A stretch of DNA of 64,000 nucleotides from JBBRDU01 sp038203615. Lineage in GTDB: Bacteria > Verrucomicrobiota > Verrucomicrobiia > Chthoniobacterales > UBA10450. A program made the translations under genes and the position numbers. Below, in pieces: positions 45,026 through 53,778 of the stretch; positions within the stretch are counted from its first letter, which is position 1; each line of letters begins with the position of its first letter. Below the pieces are notes generated by a model, which worked only from the letters and a program-made list of their open reading frames with translations, was not told where the DNA came from and did no database searches. The stretch spans positions 74,851-138,850 of the forward strand of contig JBBRDU010000001.1 in the NCBI GenBank assembly GCA_038203615.1. The letters run 5' to 3'.

Positions 45026-46122
45026 TCCGGCGCGGTGTTTTACTCGTTAATCTGGGTTCTCCGGATTCTCCGAAGGTGGGAGACGTGCGGAAATATCTGC
45101 GCGAATTTCTGATGGATGGGCGCGTTCTTGATGCGCTCTACCCGGTCCGTTTCGGGATTGTTCATCTGGCCATCCTTCCCTCACGTCCGCGACAATCGGC
45201 GGAGGCCTATCATAAAATCTGGACGGCCCAAGGGTCGCCGCTGGTGGTGACCGGTCGCAAGGTCCGGGCCCATTTGCAGACTCGCCTCGGGATGCCGGTC
45301 GAGCTGGCCATGCGCTATCAAAATCCGTCCATCGCGAAGGCGATCGGAAAGCTGCGCGGGCAGGACGTCAAAGAGCTGCTCTTGATCCCAATGTTTCCGC
45401 ATTATGCGATGTCGAGCTACGAGACGACCGTCCGCCGAGTGCAATCGCTCCTCGCGAAACTGGCTCCGGAAATCTCCCTCAATGTGATGCCCCCCTATTA
45501 CGATCAACCCGACTACATTCAGGCTCTGGTGGGGAGTGCGGCGGATTATCTCGCACAGGAATACGATCATTTACTCTTCAGTTTTCATGGCATCCCGGAG
45601 AGACATCTGCGCAAGTCCGATCCGAGCCACTGCCATTGTCTGGTCAAAAACAACTGCTGCGCGGAAGCTAATTCAGCGCACCAGACCTGCTATCGGGCAC
45701 AGTGCTTCAAGACGGTCCAGGCCTTTGCCGAATTGGCTGGCCTCCCGCGTGATAAATTTTCGATCGCTTTTCAATCGCGTCTTGGACGCGACCCTTGGCT
45801 TCAGCCTTACACGGATCGCGTCATCGAAGAGTTGGCGAGGGATGGAATAAAAAAATTGCTGGTAATTTGTCCCGCTTTTGTCGCTGACTGTCTTGAAACG
45901 CTGGAAGAAATTGGGATGCGTGGCCGGGAAAGATTCCGTGCCTCCGGCGGCCAAGAACTCACTCTGATTCCTTGTCTTAATCAGCATCCATTATGGATCG
46001 CGGCGCTGGAGAAAATGGTCGGGGAGTGGGAGACGTCTAGGACCGTACCGGCGCAACCTGTCGGAGCCGAACTTGGCGGAAATTTCTTACCGCATTTACT
46101 AAGCAGCAGCAAAAGCCCGTAA
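45022..46122 (+). CDS. hemH: ferrochelatase
   Basis: A 366-residue chelatase inserting iron into the porphyrin. VLLVNLGSPDSPKVGDVRKYL opens the fold, FSFHGIPERH holds the catalytic His, and CPAFVADCLETLEEI the second active-site segment. A cysteine-rich stretch (SHCHCLVKNNCCAE then CYRAQCF) is typical of many Gram-negative ferrochelatases. ATG 45022 overlaps the hemG stop. The last 22 codons resemble a 69-bp sequence downstream of the radical SAM gene (47941-48009, 53 of 69 bases identical). Confidence 0.94.
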   Translation: MIRRGVLLVNLGSPDSPKVGDVRKYLREFLMDGRVLDALYPVRFGIVHLAILPSRPRQSAEAYHKIWTAQGSPLVVTGRKVRAHLQTRLGMPVELAMRYQNPSIAKAIGKLRGQDVKELLLIPMFPHYAMSSYETTVRRVQSLLAKLAPEISLNVMPPYYDQPDYIQALVGSAADYLAQEYDHLLFSFHGIPERHLRKSDPSHCHCLVKNNCCAEANSAHQTCYRAQCFKTVQAFAELAGLPRDKFSIAFQSRLGRDPWLQPYTDRVIEELARDGIKKLLVICPAFVADCLETLEEIGMRGRERFRASGGQELTLIPCLNQHPLWIAALEKMVGEWETSRTVPAQPVGAELGGNFLPHLLSSSKSP

Positions 46123-46187
46123 CTATGAAAAACATCAGCGTGGAGAAGGCTTCATGAATTTTGTTCAAACGATTGTGCTCGCTTTGC
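46058..46187. repeat. left copy of the hemH/ZIP junction repeat
   Basis: Bases 46058-46126 (end of hemH) match 47941-48009 at 53 of 69 positions without gaps. Bases 46127-46147 match 48163-48183 at 20 of 21. From the ATG at 46154, the sequence resembles the first codons of the ZIP gene at 48191 (MNFVQTIVL versus MTFLQTIFL) but is closed by a stop after 20 codons. The region is thus a degraded copy of the hemH-ZIP boundary. Confidence 0.7.
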
Positions 46188-46229
46188 GCGTTCTGCAAAA
46201 ACCCATGCGGCACTGAGGTTGAGGACAAT

Positions 46230-47939
46230 GTGATTGCCGTAAGCCTTCCTATTCCGCCTCCGTCGCTGCTTGAGGCGCCTGCTCAAAGTCCAAGCTCCAC
46301 ACGGATTCTCTTCACGAGCGTGTTCGGGCCGTATGCCCGCGATGATGACTACGGGAGCCGCGCGATCAATCCGATGGAGCTCTATCATAACCAGGTGACG
46401 CGCCTGCAAGGGCCCTTCTCGCTGCGGATGTTTCATCGTTCCTGGGGGCTGATGCTGCTGCAAGCCAATATCTCCACGCCAAGCGCGCTGCTTGATTTTC
46501 CAAGTCTCGACCGCTTCATCGACGAAATCCGCGGGCATCACTACGACGTCGTCGGGATCAGCGCGATTTTGCCGAACTATCGAAAGGTCGAGACGATGTG
46601 CCGGCTCATCCGGGAACACCTGCCTCACGCGAAAATCATCGTCGGCGGCCATATCGCAGGAATGCCGCGGCTGAAAGAACGGCTCGACGCGGACTACGTT
46701 GTCCGCGGCGACGGTGTGCGCTGGCTGCGGCGTTTTCTCGGCGAGGATGAAAACCGGGCCGTCATCCACCCGCGGATTCCCTCGGGCATCGGCGGGCGCA
46801 CATTGGGCATCACGCTTCGCGAAAAACCGGGCGACGTGGCCGCGACGCTCATTCCGTCGGTCGGTTGTCCGATGGGCTGCAATTTCTGCGCGACCTCGGC
46901 GATGTTCGGCGGCAAGGGCCGCTTCGTGAATTTCTACGAGACCGGCGACGAATTGTTCGATGTGATGCTCGGCCTCGAACGCGACATGAAAGTGCGCTCG
47001 TTTTTCGTGATGGACGAAAATTTCCTGCTGCACCGCAAACGCGCTCTGCGGCTGCTCGAGTTGATGAAAGAGCATCGCAAAAGCTGGTCGCTCTACGTTT
47101 TCAGCTCCGCGAATATCCTGCGCTCCTACACCATCGAGCAACTCGTCGAGCTGGGCGTCTCGTGGGTGTGGATGGGTCTCGAAGGCAAGGACAGCCAGTA
47201 CGCGAAGCTCGCCGGCGCCGACACTCGGGCGCTGGTGCGAACGCTGCAATCGCACGGGATTCGCGTGCTGGGCTCGACCATTATCGGTCTCGAGGAACAC
47301 ACGCCCGGCAATCTCGACGCGGCCATTGATTACGCGGTCAGCCACGAGACCGAGTTCCACCAGTTCATGCTTTATACGCCTGTGCCGGGCACGCCGTTAT
47401 TCGCCGAGCACCTTGCCAGGGGCACGCTGCTCGATCCCGATTGCCTCGACACGGCCGATGCGCACGGACAGCTCCGGTTCGTTCACCATCACCCGCACAT
47501 TCCGGCCGGCATGGAAACGGATTTCTTATGGAAAGCCTTCGCGCGGGATTTCGAGGTCAACGGCCCGAGCGTTCTGCGAATGGCGCGCACGACCTTGCAA
47601 GGGTGGTTGCGGTATCGCCATCACTCCGACGCGCGCATCCGCTCGCGCTATTTGTGGGAGGCGCGCGATCTGGCGGTGACCTACGCCGGCGCGCTTTGGG
47701 CGAGCCGGCGCTGGTTCAAGTCGCGTCCGGCGTTGCGCGACAAGATCGACACGGTGCTGCGCGAGTTTTACGCGCAGTTCGGATTGCGTGCGCGGCTGGC
47801 GGCGCCGCTGGTGGGACGGTTCATCCTGCGTCAACTGCGGCGCGAGGAAAAACGCTTGCGCGCCGGCTGCGTGTGGGAGCCGCCGACTTTTTACGACGTG
47901 CTCGATCCGTCGGCTGTCGCCGAAAACTCAGCGCGCTGA
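46230..47939 (+). CDS. radical SAM protein with B12-binding-like N-terminal domain
   Basis: A 569-residue radical SAM enzyme. Residues about 25-175 resemble a cobalamin-binding Rossmann domain (YDVVGISAILPNYRKVE, KIIVGGHIAG) but the DxHxxG motif is not visible. The 4Fe-4S motif is Cys213, Cys217, Cys220 (CPMGCNFC), followed by a TIM-barrel part (FFVMDENFLLHRKRALRLLE). The C-terminal 130 residues are Arg/Trp-rich. GTG 46230 with GAGG five bases upstream is chosen; a TTG at 46161 would start inside the repeat. Diverged copies of the hemH/ZIP junction flank the gene, so it appears inserted. The reaction is unknown. Confidence 0.8.
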   Translation: MIAVSLPIPPPSLLEAPAQSPSSTRILFTSVFGPYARDDDYGSRAINPMELYHNQVTRLQGPFSLRMFHRSWGLMLLQANISTPSALLDFPSLDRFIDEIRGHHYDVVGISAILPNYRKVETMCRLIREHLPHAKIIVGGHIAGMPRLKERLDADYVVRGDGVRWLRRFLGEDENRAVIHPRIPSGIGGRTLGITLREKPGDVAATLIPSVGCPMGCNFCATSAMFGGKGRFVNFYETGDELFDVMLGLERDMKVRSFFVMDENFLLHRKRALRLLELMKEHRKSWSLYVFSSANILRSYTIEQLVELGVSWVWMGLEGKDSQYAKLAGADTRALVRTLQSHGIRVLGSTIIGLEEHTPGNLDAAIDYAVSHETEFHQFMLYTPVPGTPLFAEHLARGTLLDPDCLDTADAHGQLRFVHHHPHIPAGMETDFLWKAFARDFEVNGPSVLRMARTTLQGWLRYRHHSDARIRSRYLWEARDLAVTYAGALWASRRWFKSRPALRDKIDTVLREFYAQFGLRARLAAPLVGRFILRQLRREEKRLRAGCVWEPPTFYDVLDPSAVAENSAR

Positions 47940-47940
47940 C

Positions 47941-48009
47941 CTGCCGGCGCCGAATTTAGTGGAAATTTTTCACGGCATTTCGTAAGCAGCCGCAAGAGCT
48001 GGTGAGTAT
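47941..48009. repeat. right copy of the hemH-tail repeat
   Basis: A gapless 69-bp relative of the hemH 3' end (46058-46126), beginning one base after the radical SAM stop codon. It is not part of a gene here. The rest of the junction copy resumes at 48163 after the inserted palindromic element. Confidence 0.7.
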
Positions 48010-48162
48010 AAGTCATCTCATAAACCCAAAAAGTTTGTCATCCTGAGCGAACGCGAAGGATCTCTGGCTATATTCCCTCGCTCGAGCGCACTTGGACCGG
48101 AAATAATCAGAGATTCTTCGCTGCGCTCAGAAGGACGGTGCTACTTATGATACGGTCTGTAA
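48010..48162. repeat. MITE-like element with GTCATCCTGAGCG arms
   Basis: The left arm 48036-48066 (GTCATCCTGAGCG ... GAAGGATCTCTG) and right arm 48108-48140 (CAGAGATTCTTCG ... CTCAGAAGGAC) are inverted copies about 30 bp long. Outer TCATAA/TTATGA also pair. The element separates the two blocks of the junction repeat that are adjacent in the left copy (46126/46127), which fixes its limits to about 153 bp. GTCATCCTGAGCG palindromes of this kind are widespread in environmental bacterial genomes. No ORF is present in 47941-48190. Confidence 0.7.
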
Positions 48163-48190
48163 GAAAAACATCAGCATGGAGAACAATTAA

Positions 48191-48979
48191 ATGACTTTTC
48201 TTCAGACGATTTTCCTCGGGGCCATCGCCGGATTTACCATTTACCTCGGGTTGCCGCTGGGGCGCATCGAGAAAATCTCGGATCGGGTCCGCTCGTTCTT
48301 AACCATGACGTCGGCCGGAATTCTCGTTTACATCCTGTTCGACATTTTTTCGCACATCAAGGAACCGATCGAGGTTGCCCTGAAGCAAGCGGTCGAGGGA
48401 AAGACGGGGGCTGGCGAAGTGATTTCGTTCCTGGCCATCTTCGTGGTCGGGCTGAGCGTTGGCTTGCTCGGATTGGTGGCTTTCGAATCCCGTTTCACTC
48501 GAGCCAACCGGGTGTCGGGCCAGCCGGTCTCGCCGGCGCGCCTGGCTTTTATGATTGCCATCGGTCTTGGTCTGCACAATTTTTCGGAGGGCTTGGCCAT
48601 AGGCCAGTCCGCCGTGCAGGGTCAGATCGCTCTCGCTTCCCTCCTCGTCATCGGCTTTGGGTTGCATAACGCCACGGAAGGTTTTGGGGTGGTCGGTCCG
48701 TTGGCCGGCACCCGCCCTTCGTGGGGATTTTTAGGATTGATGGGCCTGGTGGGCGGTGGGCCGACTTTTCTGGGAACAATCATTGGCTACAGCTTCGTGT
48801 CTCAGCCCATTTCCATCCTGTTCCTGGCGCTCGCGGCGGGCGCCATTCTTTATGTCATCGGCGAGCTTTTTCACGTGGCTCGGCGCGCGGGCGCGAAATA
48901 TGTCGCGATGGGAGGATTACTGATTGGATTCCTGCTGGCCTACGGAACGGAGTTGGTGCTGGAATTGTCTGGCGCTTAG
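48191..48979 (+). CDS. ZIP-family metal transporter
   Basis: A 262-residue membrane protein with about eight hydrophobic segments. Two metal-binding motifs of HNxxEG type lie in neighbouring helices: His129-Asn130...Glu133 (GLHNFSEGLAIG) and His159-Asn160...Glu163 (GLHNATEGFGVVG), as in GufA/ZIP-type Zn or Fe transporters. It may originally have followed hemH directly, judging from the duplicated junction, which would fit iron supply for ferrochelatase (inference). Confidence 0.87.
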   Translation: MTFLQTIFLGAIAGFTIYLGLPLGRIEKISDRVRSFLTMTSAGILVYILFDIFSHIKEPIEVALKQAVEGKTGAGEVISFLAIFVVGLSVGLLGLVAFESRFTRANRVSGQPVSPARLAFMIAIGLGLHNFSEGLAIGQSAVQGQIALASLLVIGFGLHNATEGFGVVGPLAGTRPSWGFLGLMGLVGGGPTFLGTIIGYSFVSQPISILFLALAAGAILYVIGELFHVARRAGAKYVAMGGLLIGFLLAYGTELVLELSGA

Positions 48980-48983
48980 AAAA

Positions 48984-49457
48984 TCACGAGCCGATACGCA
49001 GGAAGGGCCGCCACCATGGGATTCCGGCGAGAATGAGAAGGACGGAGAGGCCATAGGAAATGGCGGCGCCCCGATACTTCATCAGATCGGTTTTGCCCTT
49101 TCTTGCCAAAGCCGCTCCCACGTGGGCGCAGACCACCGCCAGGAACATATATGTGGTGTGTTCGACCGAGAAGAAACGCAGCTCATGATCCTTCATGGCA
49201 GCCCCCATATTTTGAAACGCCATTTTCGTCACGGGGCTCGCGCCGAAATATAAAATCAATCCCAGCAGAAAATTTAGGTCCATGAAGACGACAAAGATGA
49301 AACTGAATCGCAGGAGAGCCGGTCGAACGGGGCCTCGACCGCTCCAGCCCGAGGCCGCTACGAAAATTGCGGCCAAAGCCGCGGCCAAAACAAACCAGCG
49401 CAGCACTCCGTGAAACGCGAGCAGATGTGGATAAATATTCTGTAGCATGCCTGCCAT
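48984..49457 (-). CDS. four-helix membrane protein of unknown function
   Basis: A 157-residue integral membrane protein (MAGMLQNIYPHLLAFHGVLRW) with four hydrophobic segments and conserved-looking His residues (LLAFHG, VEHTTYMFLAVVCAHVG), which could be heme ligands. Similar proteins occur near cytochrome genes, but I cannot name a function. The start at 49457 is preceded by GGGAGG; 49460 and 49448 are alternatives. It converges with the ZIP gene and diverges from pdxH. Confidence 0.65.
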   Translation of the reverse strand: MAGMLQNIYPHLLAFHGVLRWFVLAAALAAIFVAASGWSGRGPVRPALLRFSFIFVVFMDLNFLLGLILYFGASPVTKMAFQNMGAAMKDHELRFFSVEHTTYMFLAVVCAHVGAALARKGKTDLMKYRGAAISYGLSVLLILAGIPWWRPFLRIGS

Positions 49458-49487
49458 CATCCTCCCATCGCCGCTTTTAAGTCCAGC

Positions 49488-50129
49488 ATGTCTTCGCCGG
49501 GCCCCGCTGGACCTGCCTCCCGGGGAGGCCCTCATATATGGAACGGATTGCCCGTGAACGATCCGATCACCCTTTTTCAGGACTGGCTCCACGAAGCGAT
49601 TGCCTCCGGGATCAAGGAACCGTCCGCCATGACGGTGGCGACGGTCGATGCCGAGGGGCATCCGGACGCGCGGATGCTCCTGCTGAAAGGGGTCGACGAG
49701 CGGGGATTCGTCTTCTTTACCAACCTGGACAGCCCGAAGGCGCAGGCGCTGCGACACGACCCGCGCGTGGCACTCTGTTTTTATTGGATGGCGCTGGATC
49801 GGCAGGTCCGCGTGCGTGGGCGGGCCGAGCCAGTCAGCGATGAAGAGGCCGACGCCTATTTTGCGACGCGGCCGCGCTTGAGCCAGATGAGCGCGTGGGC
49901 CTCGAAACAGTCAGAACCAATGCCCGGCTATTTCGAATTGGAAGCAGAGGTCGCCAAAGCCGCCGTGCGCTTCGGTCTCGGCCGCATTCCGCGCCCGCCC
50001 TTCTGGTCGGGTTTTCGCGTCGTGCCGGATCGGATCGAATTCTGGACGGGAAAGCCGTTCCGCCGCCATCACCGCATTCTCCACACGCGCGCCGGAAACG
50101 GGTGGCAGACGCAATGGTTGTATCCGTGA
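49488..50129 (+). CDS. pdxH: pyridoxamine 5'-phosphate oxidase
   Basis: A flavoenzyme making pyridoxal 5'-phosphate. FMN-binding segments ARMLLLKGVDERGFVFFTN (about 62-80) and DRQVRVRGRAE, and the C-terminal FWTGKPFRRHHRILH and WQTQWLYP with the conserved RRxxR-like end, are complete. From ATG 49488 it is 213 residues; a GTG at 49554 preceding NDPITLFQDW gives 191 and may be the true start, since the first 22 residues are low-complexity. PLP would serve the aminotransferase elsewhere in the window, but there is no operon link. Confidence 0.9.
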   Translation: MSSPGPAGPASRGGPHIWNGLPVNDPITLFQDWLHEAIASGIKEPSAMTVATVDAEGHPDARMLLLKGVDERGFVFFTNLDSPKAQALRHDPRVALCFYWMALDRQVRVRGRAEPVSDEEADAYFATRPRLSQMSAWASKQSEPMPGYFELEAEVAKAAVRFGLGRIPRPPFWSGFRVVPDRIEFWTGKPFRRHHRILHTRAGNGWQTQWLYP

Positions 50130-50153
50130 CCTCCAGCCCAAGAAAAATTCCGA

Positions 50154-51353
50154 CTATTGGGTGGGTGCGCCGGACTTGATCCAGGCATCGATGACGGCGC
50201 GCTCGTCGTCCGTCATCTTGGTCAGATTTCCGATCGGCATAATCCGGCTCACGACCACTCGTTGATAGATCCGCTGGGTATTCTGCGCGATGCTGGCGGT
50301 ATCGTGCAGGAGCACGCCGCCCGGCGGCTGACTGTAACCCGGGAAGGTGGGCGCCGGAGAATGGCAGGTGACACAGCGCTGGCCGAGGATGGCTCGCACC
50401 CGGTTAAAGTCGACGACGCCTTGGACCGGCGGCAATGGCAGAATCGTGGGCGCGGTCCACCATGCCACGGTGCCGAGAAGGAATGCTCCCATCGCGGGGT
50501 AGGGCCAGGCCAGCGCACCCCTCTGGCGCCGATTAAAAAAGTGACGGATGACCACGCCGGCCGCGCCGATCAAGACGAGGACGGCCCAGTTATACGGATG
50601 GCTGTAGGTCAGAGGATAATGGTTGCTGACCATGATAAAGAGCACGGGCAACGTGAAATAATTGTTGTGCACGCTGCGCTGCTTGCCGCGTTGTCCGTCG
50701 CGTGGGTTGGGTAATTGGCCGGCCCGCATGGCCGCGACCATGCGACGTTGACTGGGAATGATGACAAAAAACACGTTGGCGGCCATGATCGTGCCGATGG
50801 CGACGCCGACATGCATGTACATGGCGCGTCCGCCCAGTTTTTGGGCGAGTTCCCATGCGAGCACGGTGAGCAGGCCAAAGACAATCAGACCGAGCAGCGC
50901 GTCCTTCCTTCCGAGGGGCGATCGGCAGAGGAGATCATAAATAATCCAGGAACCCACCATGCTGGCTGCGCCGATGGCGACGGCTTGCCACGCCGTGAGC
51001 GTGGCGACCGAAGGGTCGAGCATCATGGCTTGTGCGTTGATCCAGTAGACAAGGACGAGGAGCGCCGTGCCGGAAAGCCAGGTTGTGTAAGCCTCCCATT
51101 TGAACCAGTGCAGTTTCTCCGGCAAGGCGGCGGGGGCGACGGCGTATTTTTGCGGATTATAAAAACCGCCCCCGTGCACAGCCCAGAGCTCACCGGCCAC
51201 GCCTTTTTTGGCCGCTTCCGAACCGGGCTCCGGCGGGTCGAGGCTGTTGTCGAGCCAGATGAAGTAAAAAGAGGAGCCGATCCAGGCGATGCCGGCGATG
51301 ACATGCAGCCAGCGCAGCATCATGCCAATAAATTCAATCAGGTGTGCTTCCAT
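50154..51353 (-). CDS. puuD: membrane urate oxidase with cytochrome c domain (PuuD)
   Basis: A 399-residue protein with an N-terminal urate oxidase membrane domain (MLRWLHVIAGIAWIGSSFYFIWLDNSL, GGGFYNPQKY, about eight helices). The C-terminal c-type cytochrome (about 315-399) has heme motif CVTCH and a Met ligand candidate in SRIMPIGNLTKM. PuuD hydroxylates urate to 5-hydroxyisourate and passes electrons to the respiratory chain without producing H2O2. No other purine-degradation gene is close by. Heme attachment would need the ResB/CcsA system encoded 4 kb away. Confidence 0.88.
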   Translation of the reverse strand: MEAHLIEFIGMMLRWLHVIAGIAWIGSSFYFIWLDNSLDPPEPGSEAAKKGVAGELWAVHGGGFYNPQKYAVAPAALPEKLHWFKWEAYTTWLSGTALLVLVYWINAQAMMLDPSVATLTAWQAVAIGAASMVGSWIIYDLLCRSPLGRKDALLGLIVFGLLTVLAWELAQKLGGRAMYMHVGVAIGTIMAANVFFVIIPSQRRMVAAMRAGQLPNPRDGQRGKQRSVHNNYFTLPVLFIMVSNHYPLTYSHPYNWAVLVLIGAAGVVIRHFFNRRQRGALAWPYPAMGAFLLGTVAWWTAPTILPLPPVQGVVDFNRVRAILGQRCVTCHSPAPTFPGYSQPPGGVLLHDTASIAQNTQRIYQRVVVSRIMPIGNLTKMTDDERAVIDAWIKSGAPTQ

Positions 51354-51490
51354 CAGGGTCAGGAATGGGCGGTGACAAACGGCCAGGGTCGGGGTGGCCT
51401 CTCTATATATAAGGGGCGCCCGGCAGGAAAGCTCAGGATCCGTCGGAAACCAGGAATCGATTTACGGGCTGGCTTGCCCGCCTGAGATCC

Positions 51491-53230
51491 TTAGCCGTTC
51501 TTTTTGCCCCAGCCGCGGATTTTGGCCACTTCGCGGCCGATTCTGGCGAGCTGCGGGCTGACGTCGTTGCGGGGGATTTTGAGTTCGATCACGGTAACGC
51601 GATCAAATTTTCGCGCACGAGAGAGAGCGGCGTCGAATTCGCCCTTGGTGGCCGCGCCGATGCTTTGGCCGCCACCGACCAGTTCGCAGATTTTGCAGTA
51701 GTTCCACTGGGTGATGACATTGAAACAGCCATCGCGGATCCTTCGCATGGTGCCATAGCCGTCGTTGTTCAGGATGATGATGATCGGATTGAGCCCGAGA
51801 CGAACGATGGTCGATATTTCCGCTCCCGTCATTTGAAAGGCGCCGTCGCCGACCAGGACGTAGGGCCGGAGCCTTTTGGCGGCCATCGCGATGCCGATGC
51901 TCGCCGGGACAGCAAAGCCCATCGACATGTAATACGCGGGGGCGATGAACTGCGCCTGCCTGGTGCTGCGAATGCCGACCGCGCCGAAGATCGCGTCGCC
52001 GATATCGGCGACCACGCAGCAGCGCTCGTCGAGATGCAGCGAAAGAATGCGAAAGACGTCAACCATGGTGAGCGCATCGGAGCGCTCTGCCTTTTTCAAC
52101 GGCACCGGTGCGGCGTGCGGATTGGGGTGCTTGAATTGCTTCGGCTTGATCGCCGCCTGGGCGAGCGATTGGAGGAAATCGCGAAACTGAATCGAATCGT
52201 AGCGGTGATACTGAACACTCACGCGCTCGGTCGTGGCCAGAACCGTGCGATTCCGGTCGAGCCTCGCCGTGTAGAACCCCATGCTCATATCGGTGATGAA
52301 GGTGCCGAGCATCAGCACGAGATCGGCCGATTCGACGTACTTGCGAACCTGTTCGTCGCTGCTCATGGCCCCGCCGTAGACGCCGATGTAAAGGCGGTGG
52401 TTTTCCGGCACGGCGCTTTTGCTCAAAAGGTCGGCGGCAATCGGAATGTTCATGCGCTCCGCCATTCGCACGACCAAACCTGCGGTGCGATAGCGCGCCA
52501 GTTCGACTCCTGCAAGAATGACCGGTTTGCGGGCGGCCCGGATGAGGGAGAGAGTTTCGGCGAGGGCCGCCGCGAGCGTGTGCTGATCGGATACTTCCGG
52601 AACGGTGGCCGAGATACCGGTTATCGGAATCTCGCGGTCAACAATGTCGTGTGGCACTTCGATATAAACAGGACGCTTGTGGCGCAGACAGGCTTCGACG
52701 CAACGCACAATTTCCGAAGCGGCTCGCTCCTCATCGAGCAAAACGGTGCTCGCGACCGTCACTTCATCGTAGACGCGGCGCTGCGTGTCGAAAGTTTTAA
52801 CCTTGTGATGAAGCAGAGGATCCCTTTCGCGCTCTCTCCGCCCGGGCGCACCACTCACAACCACCACCGGCGACTTTTCCGCATACGCGCCGGCAATGGC
52901 ATTGAGAACGTTGAGCCCACCGACGCAGTAGGTGACGCAGACCAGACCGATGCCATTGACACGGGCGTAAGCGTCAGCGGCAAAGCCGGCGCAGGGCTCG
53001 TGGGTCATGGTGATGCTTTTGATTTTTGACTTCTCGAGCCAGACAAATGTGGGCAAAGCGAAGTCGCCCGGAACGCCAAAATTATGGCGGACGCCGCGGC
53101 GGTAAAGATATTCGAAAAGGAACTGCCCCAAGGGCATGGTGGGCGGAAAGGTGTTGGGGAAGGAGCGGGCAGACTTCTTGGTGAGATCTGGAGGCGCAAA
53201 TAAATCCGAAACGGCCGGGTCATTTTTCAT
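51491..53230 (-). CDS. thiamine diphosphate-dependent 2-oxo-acid decarboxylase
   Basis: A 579-residue enzyme of the pyruvate/indolepyruvate/phenylpyruvate decarboxylase group. Catalytic Glu78 (MTHEPCAGFAADAYAR) activates TPP. A His pair (His141-His142, LLHHKVKTFD) is the hallmark of decarboxylases rather than acetolactate synthases. The cofactor motif is GDGAFQMTGAEIST ending in NNDGYG. The first 30 residues are an extension. It probably produces an aldehyde from pyruvate or an aromatic 2-oxo acid. It is transcribed alone on the minus strand. Confidence 0.87.
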   Translation of the reverse strand: MKNDPAVSDLFAPPDLTKKSARSFPNTFPPTMPLGQFLFEYLYRRGVRHNFGVPGDFALPTFVWLEKSKIKSITMTHEPCAGFAADAYARVNGIGLVCVTYCVGGLNVLNAIAGAYAEKSPVVVVSGAPGRRERERDPLLHHKVKTFDTQRRVYDEVTVASTVLLDEERAASEIVRCVEACLRHKRPVYIEVPHDIVDREIPITGISATVPEVSDQHTLAAALAETLSLIRAARKPVILAGVELARYRTAGLVVRMAERMNIPIAADLLSKSAVPENHRLYIGVYGGAMSSDEQVRKYVESADLVLMLGTFITDMSMGFYTARLDRNRTVLATTERVSVQYHRYDSIQFRDFLQSLAQAAIKPKQFKHPNPHAAPVPLKKAERSDALTMVDVFRILSLHLDERCCVVADIGDAIFGAVGIRSTRQAQFIAPAYYMSMGFAVPASIGIAMAAKRLRPYVLVGDGAFQMTGAEISTIVRLGLNPIIIILNNDGYGTMRRIRDGCFNVITQWNYCKICELVGGGQSIGAATKGEFDAALSRARKFDRVTVIELKIPRNDVSPQLARIGREVAKIRGWGKKNG

Positions 53231-53301
53231 GATATTAAGATTTACCCGCGCGCCTCTCCGGATCGCTGCGACCCCCGGCCGCTTGATTCATTGCCACGCA
53301 T

Positions 53302-53607
53302 TTATGCATTGTCCCGGGGCGGTAACCAATGATGGTTTCGCCGGTCTTTCTCGTAGTAGGCGTCAAGCCCCAGAGCCGTCCAACAGAGAATCGGGAAGAG
53401 GAGACCGGCACCTGCGTGGCCAGACTCAGCAGGAAGCAGGATCCCGATCCAGAGCGCGATGGGCATTCCTAAAAACATGCAAAGAAAGCCGGCGGCGACA
53501 TGGCCTTTGTAAAAGTGGCCCTGGCCCGGGACCAGAGTGAGAGCGGCGGCAATGGCGTTCGACCTCGGATCCGATCCTTTTCGGCTGGCAGTTAATAGTG
53601 CGTTCAT
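53302..53607 (-). CDS. TM2-like small membrane protein
   Basis: A 101-residue protein with two hydrophobic segments (about 17-29 with PGQGHFYKG, 36-57) and a third near 65-80, resembling TM2-domain or similar proteins (AAALTLVPGQGHFYKGHVAAGF). The function is unknown. It has an unusually perfect Shine-Dalgarno sequence, AAGGAGGTGAT, 3 bases before the ATG, matching the 16S rRNA 3' end almost fully, whereas most genes of this window have weak ones. It may be strongly translated. Confidence 0.7.
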   Translation of the reverse strand: MNALLTASRKGSDPRSNAIAAALTLVPGQGHFYKGHVAAGFLCMFLGMPIALWIGILLPAESGHAGAGLLFPILCWTALGLDAYYEKDRRNHHWLPPRDNA

Positions 53608-53778
53608 GTCATCACCTCCTTAAAACAAGGATCACGCGTCCTATGGCCCGTCACTCACCATTGTTTGGCAAAGGCGAAGCAGATCTTGGCGTGGAGATTT
53701 TTGGCCGCCGCAAAAAATGGCTGTTCTTTGCCAGACCACGCCCAGTAGGCGGCCGGGCGGCGGGATTAGGTACGTTCA

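Noticed and set aside
46152..47360. Open frame of about 400 codons on the minus strand
   Set aside because: It is antisense to the radical SAM gene and has no recognisable domain.
51665..53029. Long open frame (about 450 codons) on the plus strand
   Set aside because: It is antisense to the thiamine enzyme gene, whose motifs are complete; the frame is open because of high GC.
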